Notes under the pieces: model-generated
Database searches by the model: none
The model's input: the letters and a program-made list of their open reading frames with translations, nothing else
What the model was told of the DNA's origin: nothing
Program-made: the position numbers and the translations under genes
NCBI GenBank assembly: GCA_964636665.1
Contig: CAZWVT010000080.1
Coordinates: 1-6,320 of the forward strand
Length of the DNA: 6,320 nt
Direction: 5' to 3'
Origin: JAAYLC01 sp964636665
Lineage (GTDB): Bacteria > Bacteroidota > Bacteroidia > Flavobacteriales > Flavobacteriaceae
Part shown: positions 6,263-6,320 of the stretch, in pieces
Numbering within the stretch: the first letter of the stretch is position 1
How the letters are laid out: every line of letters starts with the position of its first letter

Positions 6263-6320
6263 AGATTCAACCCTTTCTTACAGCACGAAATTCATGGGAT
6301 CGATTAAAGAAATCTTATTT
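6263..6320. other. Window end: no complete gene; possible edge of a neighbouring CDS
   Basis: These 58 bases after the SDH stop contain no clear terminator. Two readings run off the window. On the plus strand, an ATG at 6294 opens nine codons (MGSIKEILF). On the minus strand, an open frame enters from the right and ends at a TAA at 6281-6279, with last residues SLIDPMNFVL, which would be the tail of a gene convergent with SDH. Both are too short to choose between or identify. There is no -7 element before 6294, which slightly favours the convergent reading. Confidence 0.25.

Overview
This window looks like ordinary chromosome from a member of the Bacteroidota, most likely a flavobacterium. 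The pointers are moderately AT-rich DNA, no convincing Shine-Dalgarno sequences ahead of the genes, and exact matches to the Bacteroidota -7 promoter element (TAnnTTTG) upstream of two genes. Coding density is very high. The taxon is inferred from style and gene content; there is no rRNA or other marker to fix it.

Layout from left to right. Positions 1-642 (+) hold the 3' end of an outer-membrane beta-barrel protein whose start lies outside the window. It runs tail to tail, with a one-base gap, into queG (644-1573, -), the cobalamin/Fe-S epoxyqueuosine reductase that makes tRNA queuosine. Upstream of queG on the same strand, after 38 bases, is ruvB (1612-2634, -), the Holliday-junction branch-migration motor. 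These two probably form one transcription unit, read from a promoter almost touching the ruvB start codon. A strong intrinsic terminator (about 2692-2734, -) separates this unit from pckA (2756-4357, -), the ATP-dependent phosphoenolpyruvate carboxykinase, which has its own candidate promoter at 4381-4388. Behind it lies a small DUF423 membrane protein with a GTG start (4426-4812, -). A 76-base divergent gap separates that gene from a saccharopine dehydrogenase family gene (4889-6262, +). The last 58 bases contain no complete gene.

The genes do not form one pathway. queG and ruvB are housekeeping genes (tRNA modification; recombination). pckA is central carbon metabolism (gluconeogenesis or anaplerotic flux), and the saccharopine dehydrogenase homologue points to lysine breakdown or a related amino-acid oxidoreduction. 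No mobile element, CRISPR array, tRNA, rRNA, phage gene, toxin-antitoxin pair or defence cassette was found, and all complete genes look intact. I do not see an undescribed system here. The points most worth a second look are small: a possible sliding-clamp-binding tail on RuvB, a possibly leaderless ruvB transcript, a stand-alone SDH resembling half of the eukaryotic bifunctional lysine-degrading enzyme, and the unidentified Omp85-like barrel fragment.
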